NCBI RefSeq assembly: GCF_001938985.1 | Contig: NZ_MKIN01000027.1 | Span: 62,001 to 126,000, forward strand | Source: Gillisella taibaishanensis | GTDB lineage: Bacteria > Pseudomonadota > Alphaproteobacteria > Rhizobiales > Rhizobiaceae | Reading direction: 5' to 3' | Length of the DNA: 64,000 bases | Shown: positions 18,093-26,690 of the stretch, one piece after another | How the letters are laid out: every line of letters begins with the position of its first letter | Position numbering within the stretch: position 1 is the stretch's first letter | Made by a program: the position numbers and the translations under genes | Notes under the pieces: generated by a model | The model's database searches: none | What the model saw: only the letters and a program-made list of their open reading frames with translations | What the model was told of the DNA's origin: nothing

Positions 18093-18326
18093 TCAGTTTT
18101 TGAACAGAAGACCGGAATGCATGACAGCATCCAGGCCCGCGTTCAGATTGTCCTTTTCGGGGACGCCAACGAGCAGTGCGGCAGAGAGCCCACCTGCCGC
18201 CTGATAGCCAGGCGGCGTGGCGGGACAGTGCCGACCGATCCGTCCAGACCGCAGTGCACCATGCGCGCCTGCAACCGAGGTTGCAAGAGCGACACGAGGC
18301 TGACGGTCGGAAGGGATCTGCTGCAT
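18093..18326 (-). CDS. Small hypothetical protein coupled to nuoD
   Basis: Seventy-seven residues, start ATG overlapping the nuoD stop as ATGA, with nuoE following 18 bases later. The exact overlap and the lack of any other explanation for the gap argue that it is translated. No domain is recognised. The C-terminal half (LNAGLDAVMHSGLLFKN) looks helical and there is no membrane segment. Sinorhizobium has a small unnamed gene in the same place, as far as I recall. A longer frame in another phase over the same bases is Cys/Arg-rich and is rejected. Confidence 0.6.
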   Translation of the reverse strand: MQQIPSDRQPRVALATSVAGAHGALRSGRIGRHCPATPPGYQAAGGLSAALLVGVPEKDNLNAGLDAVMHSGLLFKN

Positions 18327-19516
18327 CAGCGGTCCACCTCACCAAACACGATATCGAGCGAGCCCAGCACCGCGGTCACGTCGGCCAGCTGATGGCCGCG
18401 CGACATGAAATCCATCGCCTGAAGATGCACGAAGCCTGGGGCGCGGATCTTGCAGCGGTAGGGCTTATTGGTGCCATCGGCGACCAGATAGACCCCGAAC
18501 TCGCCCTTCGGCGCCTCGACGGCGGCATAGACTTCGCCGGCCGGAACGTGGAAGCCTTCGGTATAGAGCTTGAAGTGATGGATCAGCGCTTCCATCGACC
18601 GCTTCATCTCGCCACGCTTCGGCGGTACGACCTTACCATCTACAGACGAGACCGGACCGACGCGCGCATCGCCGAGCAGGCGATTGCAGCACTGCTTCAT
18701 GATCTTCACAGCTTCGCGCATTTCCATCATGCGGATCAGGTAACGGTCATAGCAGTCGCCGTTCTTGCCGACGGGAATGTCAAATTCGAGATCCGAATAG
18801 CACTCGTAGGGTTGCGAGCGACGCAGATCCCACGCAGCGCCCGAACCACGCACCATTACGCCAGAGAAGCCCCATTTCCAGGCATCTTCCAGACTGATGA
18901 CGCCGATATCGACGTTACGCTGCTTGAAAATACGGTTTTCGGTCAGAAGGCCTTCGATATCGTCAAGCACCTTCAGGAACGGATCGCACCAGGCGGCGAT
19001 ATCTTCGACGAGCTGCGGCGGAATGTCCTGATGGATGCCACCTGGACGGAAATAGGCGGCATGCATGCGCGCGCCGGAGGCACGCTCATAAAACACCATC
19101 AGCTTTTCGCGCTCTTCGAAGCCCCAGACCGGCGGCGTCATCGCGCCCACGTCCATCGCCTGGGTGGTGACGTTCATGATATGCGACAGGATGCGGCCGA
19201 TTTCGGAAAACAGAACGCGGATCAGCTGACCGCGGATCGGGATCTCGAGACCAAGCAGTTTTTCAACGGCCAGGCAGTAAGCGTGCTCCTGGTTCATCGG
19301 CGCGACATAGTCGAGCCGGTCGAAATAGGGCAGCGCTTGCAGATAGGTCTTTGCTTCGATCAGCTTTTCGGTGCCGCGATGCAGCAAGCCGATATGCGGA
19401 TCGACGCGCTCGACAATTTCACCGTCCAGCTCCAGCACCAGACGCAGAACGCCGTGGGCCGAAGGATGTTCGGGGCCGAAATTGATCGTGAAGTTACGAA
19501 CGGAATGTTCAGTCAT
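18326..19516 (-). CDS. nuoD: NADH-quinone oxidoreductase subunit D
   Basis: The 49-kDa subunit, related to [NiFe] hydrogenase large subunits, which forms the quinone site with NuoB. 396 residues. Family blocks include NFGPEHPSAHGVLRL, GLLHRGTEKLIE and RLDYVAPMNQEHAYCLAVE, with the C-terminal SLDIVFGEVDR. It overlaps the small gene downstream and starts 18 bases after nuoC. Confidence 0.96.
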   Translation of the reverse strand: MTEHSVRNFTINFGPEHPSAHGVLRLVLELDGEIVERVDPHIGLLHRGTEKLIEAKTYLQALPYFDRLDYVAPMNQEHAYCLAVEKLLGLEIPIRGQLIRVLFSEIGRILSHIMNVTTQAMDVGAMTPPVWGFEEREKLMVFYERASGARMHAAYFRPGGIHQDIPPQLVEDIAAWCDPFLKVLDDIEGLLTENRIFKQRNVDIGVISLEDAWKWGFSGVMVRGSGAAWDLRRSQPYECYSDLEFDIPVGKNGDCYDRYLIRMMEMREAVKIMKQCCNRLLGDARVGPVSSVDGKVVPPKRGEMKRSMEALIHHFKLYTEGFHVPAGEVYAAVEAPKGEFGVYLVADGTNKPYRCKIRAPGFVHLQAMDFMSRGHQLADVTAVLGSLDIVFGEVDR

Positions 19517-19534
19517 GATATTGCCTTCCGCCCC

Positions 19535-20137
19535 TTACTTCGCTGCTTTTTCATCGCCGGGCAGCACGTAATCCGTGCCCTCCCAAGGCGAGAGAAAGTC
19601 GAAACTCCGGAATTCCTGCTTCAATTCGACAGGCTCATAAACCACGCGCTTGACCGTGTCATCATAGCGAACTTCGACAAAGCCGGTCAGGGGGAAATCC
19701 TTGCGCAGCGGATGCCCTTCGAAACCATAATCGGTCAACAAACGGCGCAGGTCCGGGTGGCCGGTGAACATCACGCCGTAGAGATCCCAGGCTTCGCGCT
19801 CGAACCAGTCGGCGCCGGGAAACAGCGGACAGATCGACGGCACCGGCTTGTCTTCGCTGGTGGTCAGCTTGACGCGGATGCGATGGTTCTGCTTCGGCGC
19901 CAGGAAATGGTAGACCACTTCGAACCGCTCGACGCGCTGCGGGTAGTCAACGCCGCAGACGTCGACAATGTTGATGAAGCCGCAGCGGGCGTCATCGCGC
20001 AGGAATTTCACCAGCGCGACCAGATTTTCGGCAGTCGTCGTGACCGTCAGCTCACCATAGGCGACATCGCTGGACAGTACGAGACCGCCGCTGGTGTCGG
20101 TGATGTGGGAAGCAAGGGCCTGAAGGGCTTCGCTCAT
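19535..20137 (-). CDS. nuoC: NADH-quinone oxidoreductase subunit C
   Basis: The 30-kDa subunit of complex I, 200 residues, as a separate gene rather than a fused nuoCD. The signature EREAWDLYGVMFTGHPDLRR followed by LTDYGFEGHPLRKDFPLTG is intact. It is 17 bases downstream of nuoB. Confidence 0.96.
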   Translation of the reverse strand: MSEALQALASHITDTSGGLVLSSDVAYGELTVTTTAENLVALVKFLRDDARCGFINIVDVCGVDYPQRVERFEVVYHFLAPKQNHRIRVKLTTSEDKPVPSICPLFPGADWFEREAWDLYGVMFTGHPDLRRLLTDYGFEGHPLRKDFPLTGFVEVRYDDTVKRVVYEPVELKQEFRSFDFLSPWEGTDYVLPGDEKAAK

Positions 20138-20154
20138 CTTGTCTGTCCCTCGCC

Positions 20155-20742
20155 TTAGCGCTCGATGGTGCCGGTGCGGCGGATTTTCTTCTGGAGCAGA
20201 AGCACGCCGTAAAGAAGCGCTTCTGCCGTGGGGGGACAGCCCGGCACATAGATGTCGACAGGCACGACCCGGTCACAACCCCGAACAACGGAGTAGGAAT
20301 AGTGGTAATAGCCGCCGCCATTGGCGCAGGAGCCCATGGAAATGACGTAACGCGGCTCCGGCATCTGGTCGTAGACCTTACGCAGCGCGGGCGCCATCTT
20401 GTTGGTCAGCGTACCGGCCACGATCATCACGTCGGACTGACGCGGCGAGGCGCGCGGAGCAACGCCGAAGCGCTCCATATCGTAACGCGGGCCAGATGCC
20501 TGCATCAGGCCTTCAACGGCGCAGCAGGCCAGACCGAACTGCATCCACATCAGCGAGCCGGTACGAGCCCAGGTGATCAGCGCCTGGGTGGAGGTGACGA
20601 GAAAGCCCTTGTCGGCCAGCTCGTCATTGATCTCACCGAAAAAGGCGCTGTCATTGCCAATGGGCTTGCCGGTGGCAGGGTCCAGAATACCCTTTGGCTG
20701 CGGAGCAACCAAGGTCTGGTTATTGGTCGGGCTCACTCCCAT
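20155..20742 (-). CDS. nuoB: NADH-quinone oxidoreductase subunit B
   Basis: Carries the terminal [4Fe-4S] cluster N2 that reduces quinone. Ligands are the adjacent Cys pair in FGLACCAVEG, Cys in GSCANGGGYYH and Cys in VPGCPPTAEAL. The start is ATG 20742 (MGVSPTNN, 195 residues), with GGGAG eight bases upstream. It overlaps the last 10 bases of nuoA in another frame, so the two are probably coupled. Confidence 0.95.
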   Translation of the reverse strand: MGVSPTNNQTLVAPQPKGILDPATGKPIGNDSAFFGEINDELADKGFLVTSTQALITWARTGSLMWMQFGLACCAVEGLMQASGPRYDMERFGVAPRASPRQSDVMIVAGTLTNKMAPALRKVYDQMPEPRYVISMGSCANGGGYYHYSYSVVRGCDRVVPVDIYVPGCPPTAEALLYGVLLLQKKIRRTGTIER

Positions 20743-21098
20743 TCCAGGGCTCCCTTCTTCCATTCATAGATAAAGCCGATGGTCAGCACGCCGAGGAACA
20801 CCATCATCGACCAGAAGCCAAACCAACCAATCGCACCGAAGGACACGGCCCAAGGGAACAGGAAGGCAACTTCCAGATCGAAAATAATGAAGAGAATCGA
20901 CACGAGGTAGAATCGGATATCGAACTTGATGCGCGCATCGTCGAAGGCGTTGAATCCGCACTCATAGGCCGAAAGCTTTTCCGAGTCGGGCGCCTTGAAC
21001 GCAACCGCGAAAGGCGTCACCAGAAGCGCGATACCAATCACCATCGCAATCCCGATGAAAACCACGATCGGAAGGTAGGAACTGAGGAGTTCAGTCAT
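20733..21098 (-). CDS. nuoA: NADH-quinone oxidoreductase subunit A, first gene of the operon
   Basis: Three-helix membrane subunit of 121 residues. SAYECGFNAFDDARIKFDIRF contains the conserved loop near the quinone cavity (shown here in part). The start MTELLSSYLPIV at 21098 has AAGGA eight bases upstream and gives the usual rhizobial length. An ATG three codons earlier overlaps that ribosome site. The 225 bases upstream to the tRNA-Asp gene must hold the operon promoter, but no convincing -35/-10 pair stands out. Confidence 0.94.
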   Translation of the reverse strand: MTELLSSYLPIVVFIGIAMVIGIALLVTPFAVAFKAPDSEKLSAYECGFNAFDDARIKFDIRFYLVSILFIIFDLEVAFLFPWAVSFGAIGWFGFWSMMVFLGVLTIGFIYEWKKGALEWE

Positions 21099-21323
21099 CG
21101 TATCCATCCTTGCTTGTCAGAACGCCGGGCGGCGTCCGTGGCTCACAGCCGACAAGCCAAAAAGACTGTTGCAACGAGCCGTTGGTTACCGCAGCCAGAG
21201 CCCGTGCGCAAGTGCGCTAGCCGCATTTCGCACATGCACACAAAGACTTTAACAACAGCACACTACGCTGCTATCGAGCACTTTGGATCTATAGCGGAAA
21301 ACCGTTTCGGAGGAAGTAAAGAA

Positions 21324-21400
21324 TGGCGCGAGTGACGGGGCTCGAACCCGCGACCTCCGGCGTGACAGGCCGGCACTCTAACCGACTGAGCTACACCCGC
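21324..21400 (-). tRNA. tRNA-Asp (GTC)
   Basis: Seventy-seven bases including an encoded CCA. The acceptor stem GCGGGTG/CACTCGC contains one G-U pair. The anticodon loop CTGTCAC gives GTC, and GGTTCGAGC forms the T-loop. It differs from the second copy by one base in the D-loop (CAGTCGG here). Confidence 0.97.
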
Positions 21401-21467
21401 GCATTTTTGATGCCGTATCAAGGACATCTGAATGGAAACCATTCATTTTCAGACACATGGACCAGGA

Positions 21468-21544
21468 TGGCGCGAGTGACGGGGCTCGAACCCGCGACCT
21501 CCGGCGTGACAGGCCGGCACTCTAACCAACTGAGCTACACCCGC
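21468..21544 (-). tRNA. tRNA-Asp (GTC), second copy
   Basis: Same structure, anticodon GTC and encoded CCA as the neighbouring copy, 67 bases away on the same strand. It reads CAGTTGG in the D-loop where the other has CAGTCGG. The pair probably forms one transcript reading toward nuoA. Confidence 0.97.
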
Positions 21545-22080
21545 ATTTTCCTGGTGGGAAGCTTGCTTCCCCGCTTATCGAGCGTCATGTGTCGTTCGAT
21601 GAGCGGCTAACTATGTTGTTCGTCGGTAGGTGTCAAGCAGCATTGAAAACAAAATCGTGACAGAGCGATTTTTCCTTGTTGATGATCCCCAGGACATGGA
21701 TGAAGGCTTGCAACCCTCCCCTCAACCGGTCGGACACTGCCCCCATATGACCGTGCGGAACCGCACCCGTGGATGCACGCCAGTCTGTCGACAGTCACCC
21801 AACCTATTTAACTCCCAGCCTGGTCTTAACGTCTTCCTTATCCACCGACCATTCGCGACTCGCCGTCGATTTCTTTGCGCTATGGGGCGACCCCAATTCT
21901 GGGCTGTGGATGAGTGAACCAGCCGCCAAGCCAAAAACCCTACAATCACGGCCCTTCCCCACCCACCGTCATCTACCCGTCGTAAAAAATGCAAAAAAAC
22001 CAAAAAACCCTCTTGCGGTTTTTCGAGCGACCGAATAGATCACAGCCACCGACGCGGCGGGCACGACCCGATGACGCGAA
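21545..22080. other. Gene-free gap between tRNA-Asp pair and tRNA-Val
   Basis: No reading frame here has a ribosome site or a recognisable product. The gap must hold the two divergent tRNA promoters. A weak AAAACC/GGTTTT inverted repeat lies near 21995-22020. No repeat of tRNA 3' ends (attachment site) was seen. Confidence 0.6.
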
Positions 22081-22156
22081 GGGCGATTAGCTCAGTTGGT
22101 AGAGCGCCTCGTTTACACCGAGGATGTCGGGAGTTCGAGTCTCTCATCGCCCACCA
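22081..22156 (+). tRNA. tRNA-Val (TAC)
   Basis: Seventy-six bases with encoded CCA. The acceptor stem is GGGCGAT/ATCGCCC. The anticodon stem-loop CCTCG TTTACAC CGAGG gives TAC. GAGTTCGAGTCTC forms the T-arm. Confidence 0.97.
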
Positions 22157-22387
22157 TTTCCCCTTCACATACTTGTGCTTTTTGTTGGTTTGTTGTGCGC
22201 CTTGTCGTGCCGTTGGATATCCGAGCGGTTTACGCTCAAGTTCGCCTTCCCTTTCGGCTCGTGCATTTTCTCCGCCATCAGGCGGTCTTGGTTTGGGTTG
22301 ATTTAATTTATCGGCTTTCGTGTTTGCACAAACGGCGACGCCATAAATTCGAGGGCAACGGCTCCGCGATGGAGGAGATTGCTTAGA

Positions 22388-23401
22388 ATGAGACACAAAG
22401 CACTCGTGTTTTTGCTGCTGCTCAGCGGTAGCTCAATCGTTGATGTTTCCGAGGCCACGGCCGGTGAACGGATGGTCGTCCCGATTCACGCATTGGAGCG
22501 TCACGATATCGTGCGCTACTGGATCCCTGTGAAAATCGGAGCAAAAACAGTTGAGGCGCTCTTGGATACCGGTTCGACGGGACTTCATGTCATGGGCAGC
22601 ACTGTCTCCAATCAAGATTATGCCCCGACGGGGCAGCAGATGCGCTACTCCTATTCAAACGGCCAGACGATACTAGGCGACGTCGCGGACGCCCAGGTAT
22701 CTTTCGGGGATGCGGCCGAGACGAAGACGATCCCCGTTGACGTCATCAGAGACCTGACGTGCAACCAAACCGTCAAGCGTTGCCTGATGCCACTTCAGAA
22801 ACGGCTTGAAGACCCAGGCCAACTTCTGGGGAAGGAAAACTATCAGGCCATTATCGGCGCGAGCATGCCCTCCCCTTCACTCAAGGCAACCGCTCCCAAT
22901 CCGCTGGTCAGCTTCGGGGACGCCTGGATTATCAATTTACCGCGATCTGCCCAGACCGAAGGGCAACTCATCATCAACCCAACGGCCGATGATCTTTCGG
23001 GGTTCGTACGGTTTCCTGCGGCAGAGGGCCCAAACGAGGGTGGCGGTCGAGACAACCCTATCCACGGCTGCCTAACCATTGAAAAATCGCACAAGCCGTA
23101 TTGTGGGCCGTTTGTTCTCGACAACGGCAATCCTAAAGTTCTCGTCATCGCACCAGAGCCGTTCCATGACTGGCGTCCAGGTACGAGGGCCACGATATCA
23201 TTTGGCGACGATAGCACCCCTGCCCTGAAAGCCAGCTTCAGTGTCGGCAGCGATATGACTGATTCCTCGCGACTAGCCGTTGGACCTTTTCCAAATTTCC
23301 ATCAGCCACCCACCAGAGTTCTCGTCGGCGTGGAGGCCTACAAACATTTTTCCGTACTTTATGATTACAAGAATAGTCAGATTGGCTTGAAGCGCCTCTA
23401 A
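22388..23401 (+). CDS. Secreted pepsin-like aspartic protease homologue
   Basis: A 337-residue protein with a signal peptide (MRHKALVFLLLLSG, cleavage near SEATAG). It shows a two-lobed pepsin layout: LLDTGSTGLHVMG with the first catalytic Asp at residue 60, and PFVLDNGNPKVLVIA with the second Asp at 245. It ends VLYDYKNSQIGLKRL, like the pepsin C-terminus. The second site reads DNG instead of DTG/DSG, so activity is uncertain. Four cysteines could form disulfides. Start ATG 22388 follows GGAGGA by 11 bases. It stands alone between tRNA-Val and a terminator. No partner gene is evident. Confidence 0.7.
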   Translation: MRHKALVFLLLLSGSSIVDVSEATAGERMVVPIHALERHDIVRYWIPVKIGAKTVEALLDTGSTGLHVMGSTVSNQDYAPTGQQMRYSYSNGQTILGDVADAQVSFGDAAETKTIPVDVIRDLTCNQTVKRCLMPLQKRLEDPGQLLGKENYQAIIGASMPSPSLKATAPNPLVSFGDAWIINLPRSAQTEGQLIINPTADDLSGFVRFPAAEGPNEGGGRDNPIHGCLTIEKSHKPYCGPFVLDNGNPKVLVIAPEPFHDWRPGTRATISFGDDSTPALKASFSVGSDMTDSSRLAVGPFPNFHQPPTRVLVGVEAYKHFSVLYDYKNSQIGLKRL

Positions 23402-23435
23402 CCACCCTTCGCGAACATCAATCGCTCAGACACAC

Positions 23436-23465
23436 AAAGGCCGCCGACAATGTCGGCGGCCTTTT
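23436..23465 (+). terminator. Intrinsic terminator between convergent genes
   Basis: Perfect inverted repeat of 14 bp, AAAGGCCGCCGACA / TGTCGGCGGCCTTT, around a single A and followed by one more T. It lies between the convergent protease and hydratase/lyase genes. The T run favours plus-strand termination, though the stem can act in both directions. Confidence 0.8.
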
Positions 23466-23487
23466 CGATGATATGAAGCGCTGACAA

Positions 23488-24321
23488 TTACTTCAGCTTG
23501 TACGCACCGAGGCCTGGGCGGTAGCTCTTGTCGTCGAGGAACTGTTTCAGGCCTTCGTCGCGGCCGCGGGTCTTGTCGAGCAGCAGCATCTGTTCCAGCT
23601 TGGCGTAGATGTAGTCGTCGGCCACGTCCCAGGGCATGTTGCGAACGCGCTTGAACGTGTCCTTGGCGGCCTTCATGGTGACGGGGTTCTTTTCCAGCAG
23701 GCTGGCGCAGAGTTTGCGCACGCGAGTCTCCAAATCGGCCAGCGGCACTGATTCGTTGACGAGGCCCATGTCGCGAGCCTTTTCGCCGCCAAAGGGCTCG
23801 CCGGTCATGATGTAATAGAGCGAATCGCGGTGGTTCATCACTTCGGCGACCGCGCGTGTGACGTTGCCGCCGGGCAGAATGCCCCAGTTGATTTCAGAAA
23901 GACCGAAGGTCGCCTCATTGGCGGCAATGGCGAGGTCGCAGGCGACCAGCGGATTGAAGGCGCCGCCGAAGCACCAGCCGTTGACCATGGCAACGGTCGG
24001 CTTTTCGAAATAGGTCAGGCGCTGCCACCAGCCACCGGACTGACGGCGGCTCTTGATGGTGGCACTGCGCGGCTTGTCGTCGTTGTCGCGGAAATATTGC
24101 TGCAGGTCCATGCCGGCCGACCAGGAGGTTCCCGCGCCGCGCAGCACGAGTACGCCGCAGCGGTCATCAGCTTCCAGCTCGTCAAGCACTTCAGCCATGC
24201 GGATATTGAGCTCCGGGTTCATGGCGTTGCGCTTTTCCGGCCGGTTGAAGGTCACGAAGGCGATCCGGTCTTCGATATCGACCAGAACGGTGTCGGAACC
24301 GGATTTTTCTGTAGCAGTCAT
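23488..24321 (-). CDS. p-Hydroxycinnamoyl-CoA hydratase/lyase (feruloyl-CoA type)
   Basis: Crotonase-fold enzyme that hydrates feruloyl-, caffeoyl- or p-coumaroyl-CoA and cleaves the product to the benzaldehyde (vanillin type) and acetyl-CoA. 277 residues. Family-specific blocks are RPEKRNAMNPELN, SWSAGMDLQQYFRD, KPTVAMVNGWCFGGAF, ATFGLSEINWGILPGG with the conserved Glu, and the C-terminal LKQFLDDKSYRPGLGAYK. AAGGAGA precedes the ATG. The neighbouring CoA ligase lies 12 bases upstream in the same operon. Other crotonases are less likely given these blocks. Confidence 0.88.
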   Translation of the reverse strand: MTATEKSGSDTVLVDIEDRIAFVTFNRPEKRNAMNPELNIRMAEVLDELEADDRCGVLVLRGAGTSWSAGMDLQQYFRDNDDKPRSATIKSRRQSGGWWQRLTYFEKPTVAMVNGWCFGGAFNPLVACDLAIAANEATFGLSEINWGILPGGNVTRAVAEVMNHRDSLYYIMTGEPFGGEKARDMGLVNESVPLADLETRVRKLCASLLEKNPVTMKAAKDTFKRVRNMPWDVADDYIYAKLEQMLLLDKTRGRDEGLKQFLDDKSYRPGLGAYKLK

Positions 24322-24333
24322 GGATCAATCTCC

Positions 24334-25929
24334 TTAGGCGCCGGACGGTCCGGACGCAGATGTGGAACTGGATAGGTGTGAATAGGTCTGGCGCAGGATA
24401 TGTTTCTGCACCTTGCCGGAAGCGGAGCGCGGTATGGTGTCGACGAAGACCACATGTTTCGGCCGCTTGTAGCTGGCGAGCCTCGACGCGCAATGGGTCT
24501 GGATGTCCTGGTCGCAGAGCGCAGCCTCGCCGGCGACGATCAGGGCAAGACCAACCTCGCCCCAGTCGGGATGCTCAATGCCCATAACCGCGACATCGGC
24601 AACGCCGGGATGGGCGGCAATCACGGCCTCGACTTCAGCCGGATAGACGTTTTCACCGCCGCTGATATACATGTCCTTCAACCGGTCGGCGAGATAGACG
24701 ACGCCATCCTTCATGCGGGCAAGATCGCCGGTGCGGAACCAGCCATCGGTAAAAGCCGCCTCGGTCAGGTCGGGCCGGTTCCAATAGCCTTCGGTCACCG
24801 TCGGGCCGCGCAGCCAGATCTCGCCGATCCCGCCCTCCTCGACATCCAGCCCGTCAAAATTGACGATCCGGGCTTCAAGGAACGGCGCGGGAAAGCCGAT
24901 GCTGCCGGGGTGGCGGGAAATCACCTCACGGTCGAGCGGCATGTGCAGGGCGGTGCCGCTTTCGCTCATGCCGTAACCGTTGACCAGGGGAATCCCGTCC
25001 TCCAGGAAGCGCTCGATCAGGACAGGCGGCAGCGGCGCACCACCGAGAAAAATCGCCTTCAGCCGGCGCAGGGCTGCCGGGTTCCAACTTGGCGAGGCGC
25101 GCAGCACTGCGGCGATCTGCGGCACGCCACAGTAATGGCTAACGCCGAGTTCTTCACTGGCCATGGTGGCGATCGTTCGTTCGGCCGCGAACCGATCGGA
25201 AATGATAAGCCTTGCGCCCATCACCATTGATGTGCGCGACAGCGCCACAAGGCCGATCGTGTGGAAGAAGGGCAAGTCGCACAACACCACCGAATCGGCC
25301 GTCACATCGCCAACAAAGGCGAAGTTCATCGCGGAAAAGAACAGATTGCGGGCGTTGAGCAGCACCCCTTTGGGACCACCCGTCGTGCCTGAGGTATAAA
25401 GAATGACACAGGTTTGATCGGCGGGGCCGTAGCTGGGCGTGGCAGGAGTTTGCTTGGCAGCCAGGCCGAGAAATCCGGCTGGCCCGGCCACCGGCATGGC
25501 CTTGATGGAGCCGCGATTGAGCGCTGAGGCAAATTCCTCGTCGTACAGGACCAGCGAGGGGAAACAGTCAGCCAGGATCAGCGTGATTTCTTGCGGACTC
25601 AAACGCCAGTTCAGCGGCACGAAAATCGCGCCGATCCGCTGGCAGGCAAAGCAAACGGCGAACTGGGCGATGGAATTGCGGCCGAGATAAGCGACCCGGC
25701 GCGGCCCGTCGGCCGATTCGCCCTGCTGTGCAAGCAGGTCCAGAAGTGCTGCGGCGCAACGGCCGATCAAACTGTCGAATTCGCCATAGGTCAGCGCGAT
25801 GTCAGTTGCGGTTTCCAGCAGAGCCGGCCGGTCGGGACTGGTCCTGGCGCGGTAGCGGACAGGATCCTCCGCGACCATACCTGCAAAAGCGGCGGTGTCG
25901 CGCTTGTGGGCGCTGGTATCCGTGAGCAT
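24334..25929 (-). CDS. Hydroxycinnamate-type acyl-CoA ligase (feruloyl-CoA synthetase-like)
   Basis: AMP-forming acyl-CoA synthetase of 531 residues. The P-loop is ILYTSGTTGGPKGVLL, followed by GYGMSESG, the hinge region TGDLARMKDGVVYLADRLKDMYISGGENVYPAEVE (in pieces) and the C-terminal catalytic Lys in RSASGKVQK. Pairing with the hydratase/lyase and a divergent MarR regulator points to ferulate or p-coumarate activation. The exact substrate cannot be read from sequence. AGGGAGG precedes the ATG. Confidence 0.8.
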   Translation of the reverse strand: MLTDTSAHKRDTAAFAGMVAEDPVRYRARTSPDRPALLETATDIALTYGEFDSLIGRCAAALLDLLAQQGESADGPRRVAYLGRNSIAQFAVCFACQRIGAIFVPLNWRLSPQEITLILADCFPSLVLYDEEFASALNRGSIKAMPVAGPAGFLGLAAKQTPATPSYGPADQTCVILYTSGTTGGPKGVLLNARNLFFSAMNFAFVGDVTADSVVLCDLPFFHTIGLVALSRTSMVMGARLIISDRFAAERTIATMASEELGVSHYCGVPQIAAVLRASPSWNPAALRRLKAIFLGGAPLPPVLIERFLEDGIPLVNGYGMSESGTALHMPLDREVISRHPGSIGFPAPFLEARIVNFDGLDVEEGGIGEIWLRGPTVTEGYWNRPDLTEAAFTDGWFRTGDLARMKDGVVYLADRLKDMYISGGENVYPAEVEAVIAAHPGVADVAVMGIEHPDWGEVGLALIVAGEAALCDQDIQTHCASRLASYKRPKHVVFVDTIPRSASGKVQKHILRQTYSHLSSSTSASGPSGA

Positions 25930-25965
25930 CGATCCTCCCTAACCGTTCTCCCGACGGCCAATTAG

Positions 25966-25978
25966 TATGTAATACATA
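25966..25978. promoter_or_regulatory. Palindromic operator candidate for the MarR regulator
   Basis: TATGTA-A-TACATA is a perfect inverted repeat in an AT-rich patch of the divergent ligase/MarR promoter region. MarR-family hydroxycinnamate regulators such as CouR bind palindromes and are released by the hydroxycinnamoyl-CoA. Position 37-49 bases upstream of the ligase ATG fits repression of that promoter. Confidence 0.55.
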
Positions 25979-26156
25979 TTATATCATCCGGGCTTTCTGA
26001 CAAGCGAAATTTGAAACTGACCTAAGCGATATACAAGATCGCAGTTTTCCTTGAATCGGTGAGGATTTATCAGCAAAAGGAATGATGGGCCGCTCACGGC
26101 CGCTTGCTCGCGCCGCTCAACCGCGGTCGCGACAAGGCAAAGCAGAAAGAGTGACA

Positions 26157-26663
26157 ATGGACGCAGCCAACCAGCCCAACGAGGATCCGGACCAGCCGGA
26201 ATTTTCCGGCACGCTTACCCTGGGTGGGCTGGAACAGGTGCTTGGCTTTCACCTGCGGCTCGCAAATGTGGCCGTCTTCCAGGATTTCCAGGCGACCATG
26301 TCAGGCCTGGCGCTGACGCCGAAGCAGTTTGCCGTGCTGGAACTGATCGACAACAATGCCGGCGCCAGCCAGATCGATTTTGCCCAGTGCCTGCGCATGG
26401 ACAAGGCGACGATGATGGCGCTGGTCAACAAACTTGAAGGTCGAGGCGCAATCGAGCGGCGACCGTCGCAGGTTGATCGTCGCCGCCAGGAACTGTTCGT
26501 GACCGAAGAAGGCCAGCGGCTGTTGGTGGAGGCGAAGGCGCTGCGGCAGGGTCATGAGGCTCGGTTTACCGATAGGTTTTCCGAGGCTGAACTCGAGCAG
26601 TTGAAAGCCTTCTTGCGGCGCATCTATCAGGATGGACGTACTCTGCCCCGCCCTCCGGCATAA
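26157..26663 (+). CDS. MarR-family regulator of the hydroxycinnamate genes
   Basis: Winged-helix repressor of 168 residues. The recognition helix region is ASQIDFAQCLRMDKATMMALV, and the wing is RRPSQVDRRRQELFVTEEG. The start MDAANQPN is chosen because the longer open frame upstream is Arg-rich and covers the promoter gap. Divergent placement next to the CoA ligase suggests it represses that operon and responds to a hydroxycinnamoyl-CoA, as CouR and FerR/FerC do. Confidence 0.8.
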   Translation: MDAANQPNEDPDQPEFSGTLTLGGLEQVLGFHLRLANVAVFQDFQATMSGLALTPKQFAVLELIDNNAGASQIDFAQCLRMDKATMMALVNKLEGRGAIERRPSQVDRRRQELFVTEEGQRLLVEAKALRQGHEARFTDRFSEAELEQLKAFLRRIYQDGRTLPRPPA

Positions 26664-26690
26664 TTTCCGTTTGGCTCCAGAGTCGGCCTC

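Noticed and set aside
18176..20158. 660-codon plus-strand open frame opposite nuoD and nuoC
   Set aside because: It is the mirror of two well-identified subunits and no homologue is recognisable.
21324..22156. Genomic island attachment at the tRNA cluster
   Set aside because: No integrase gene and no direct repeat of a tRNA 3' end were found nearby; the flanking genes are mostly housekeeping.
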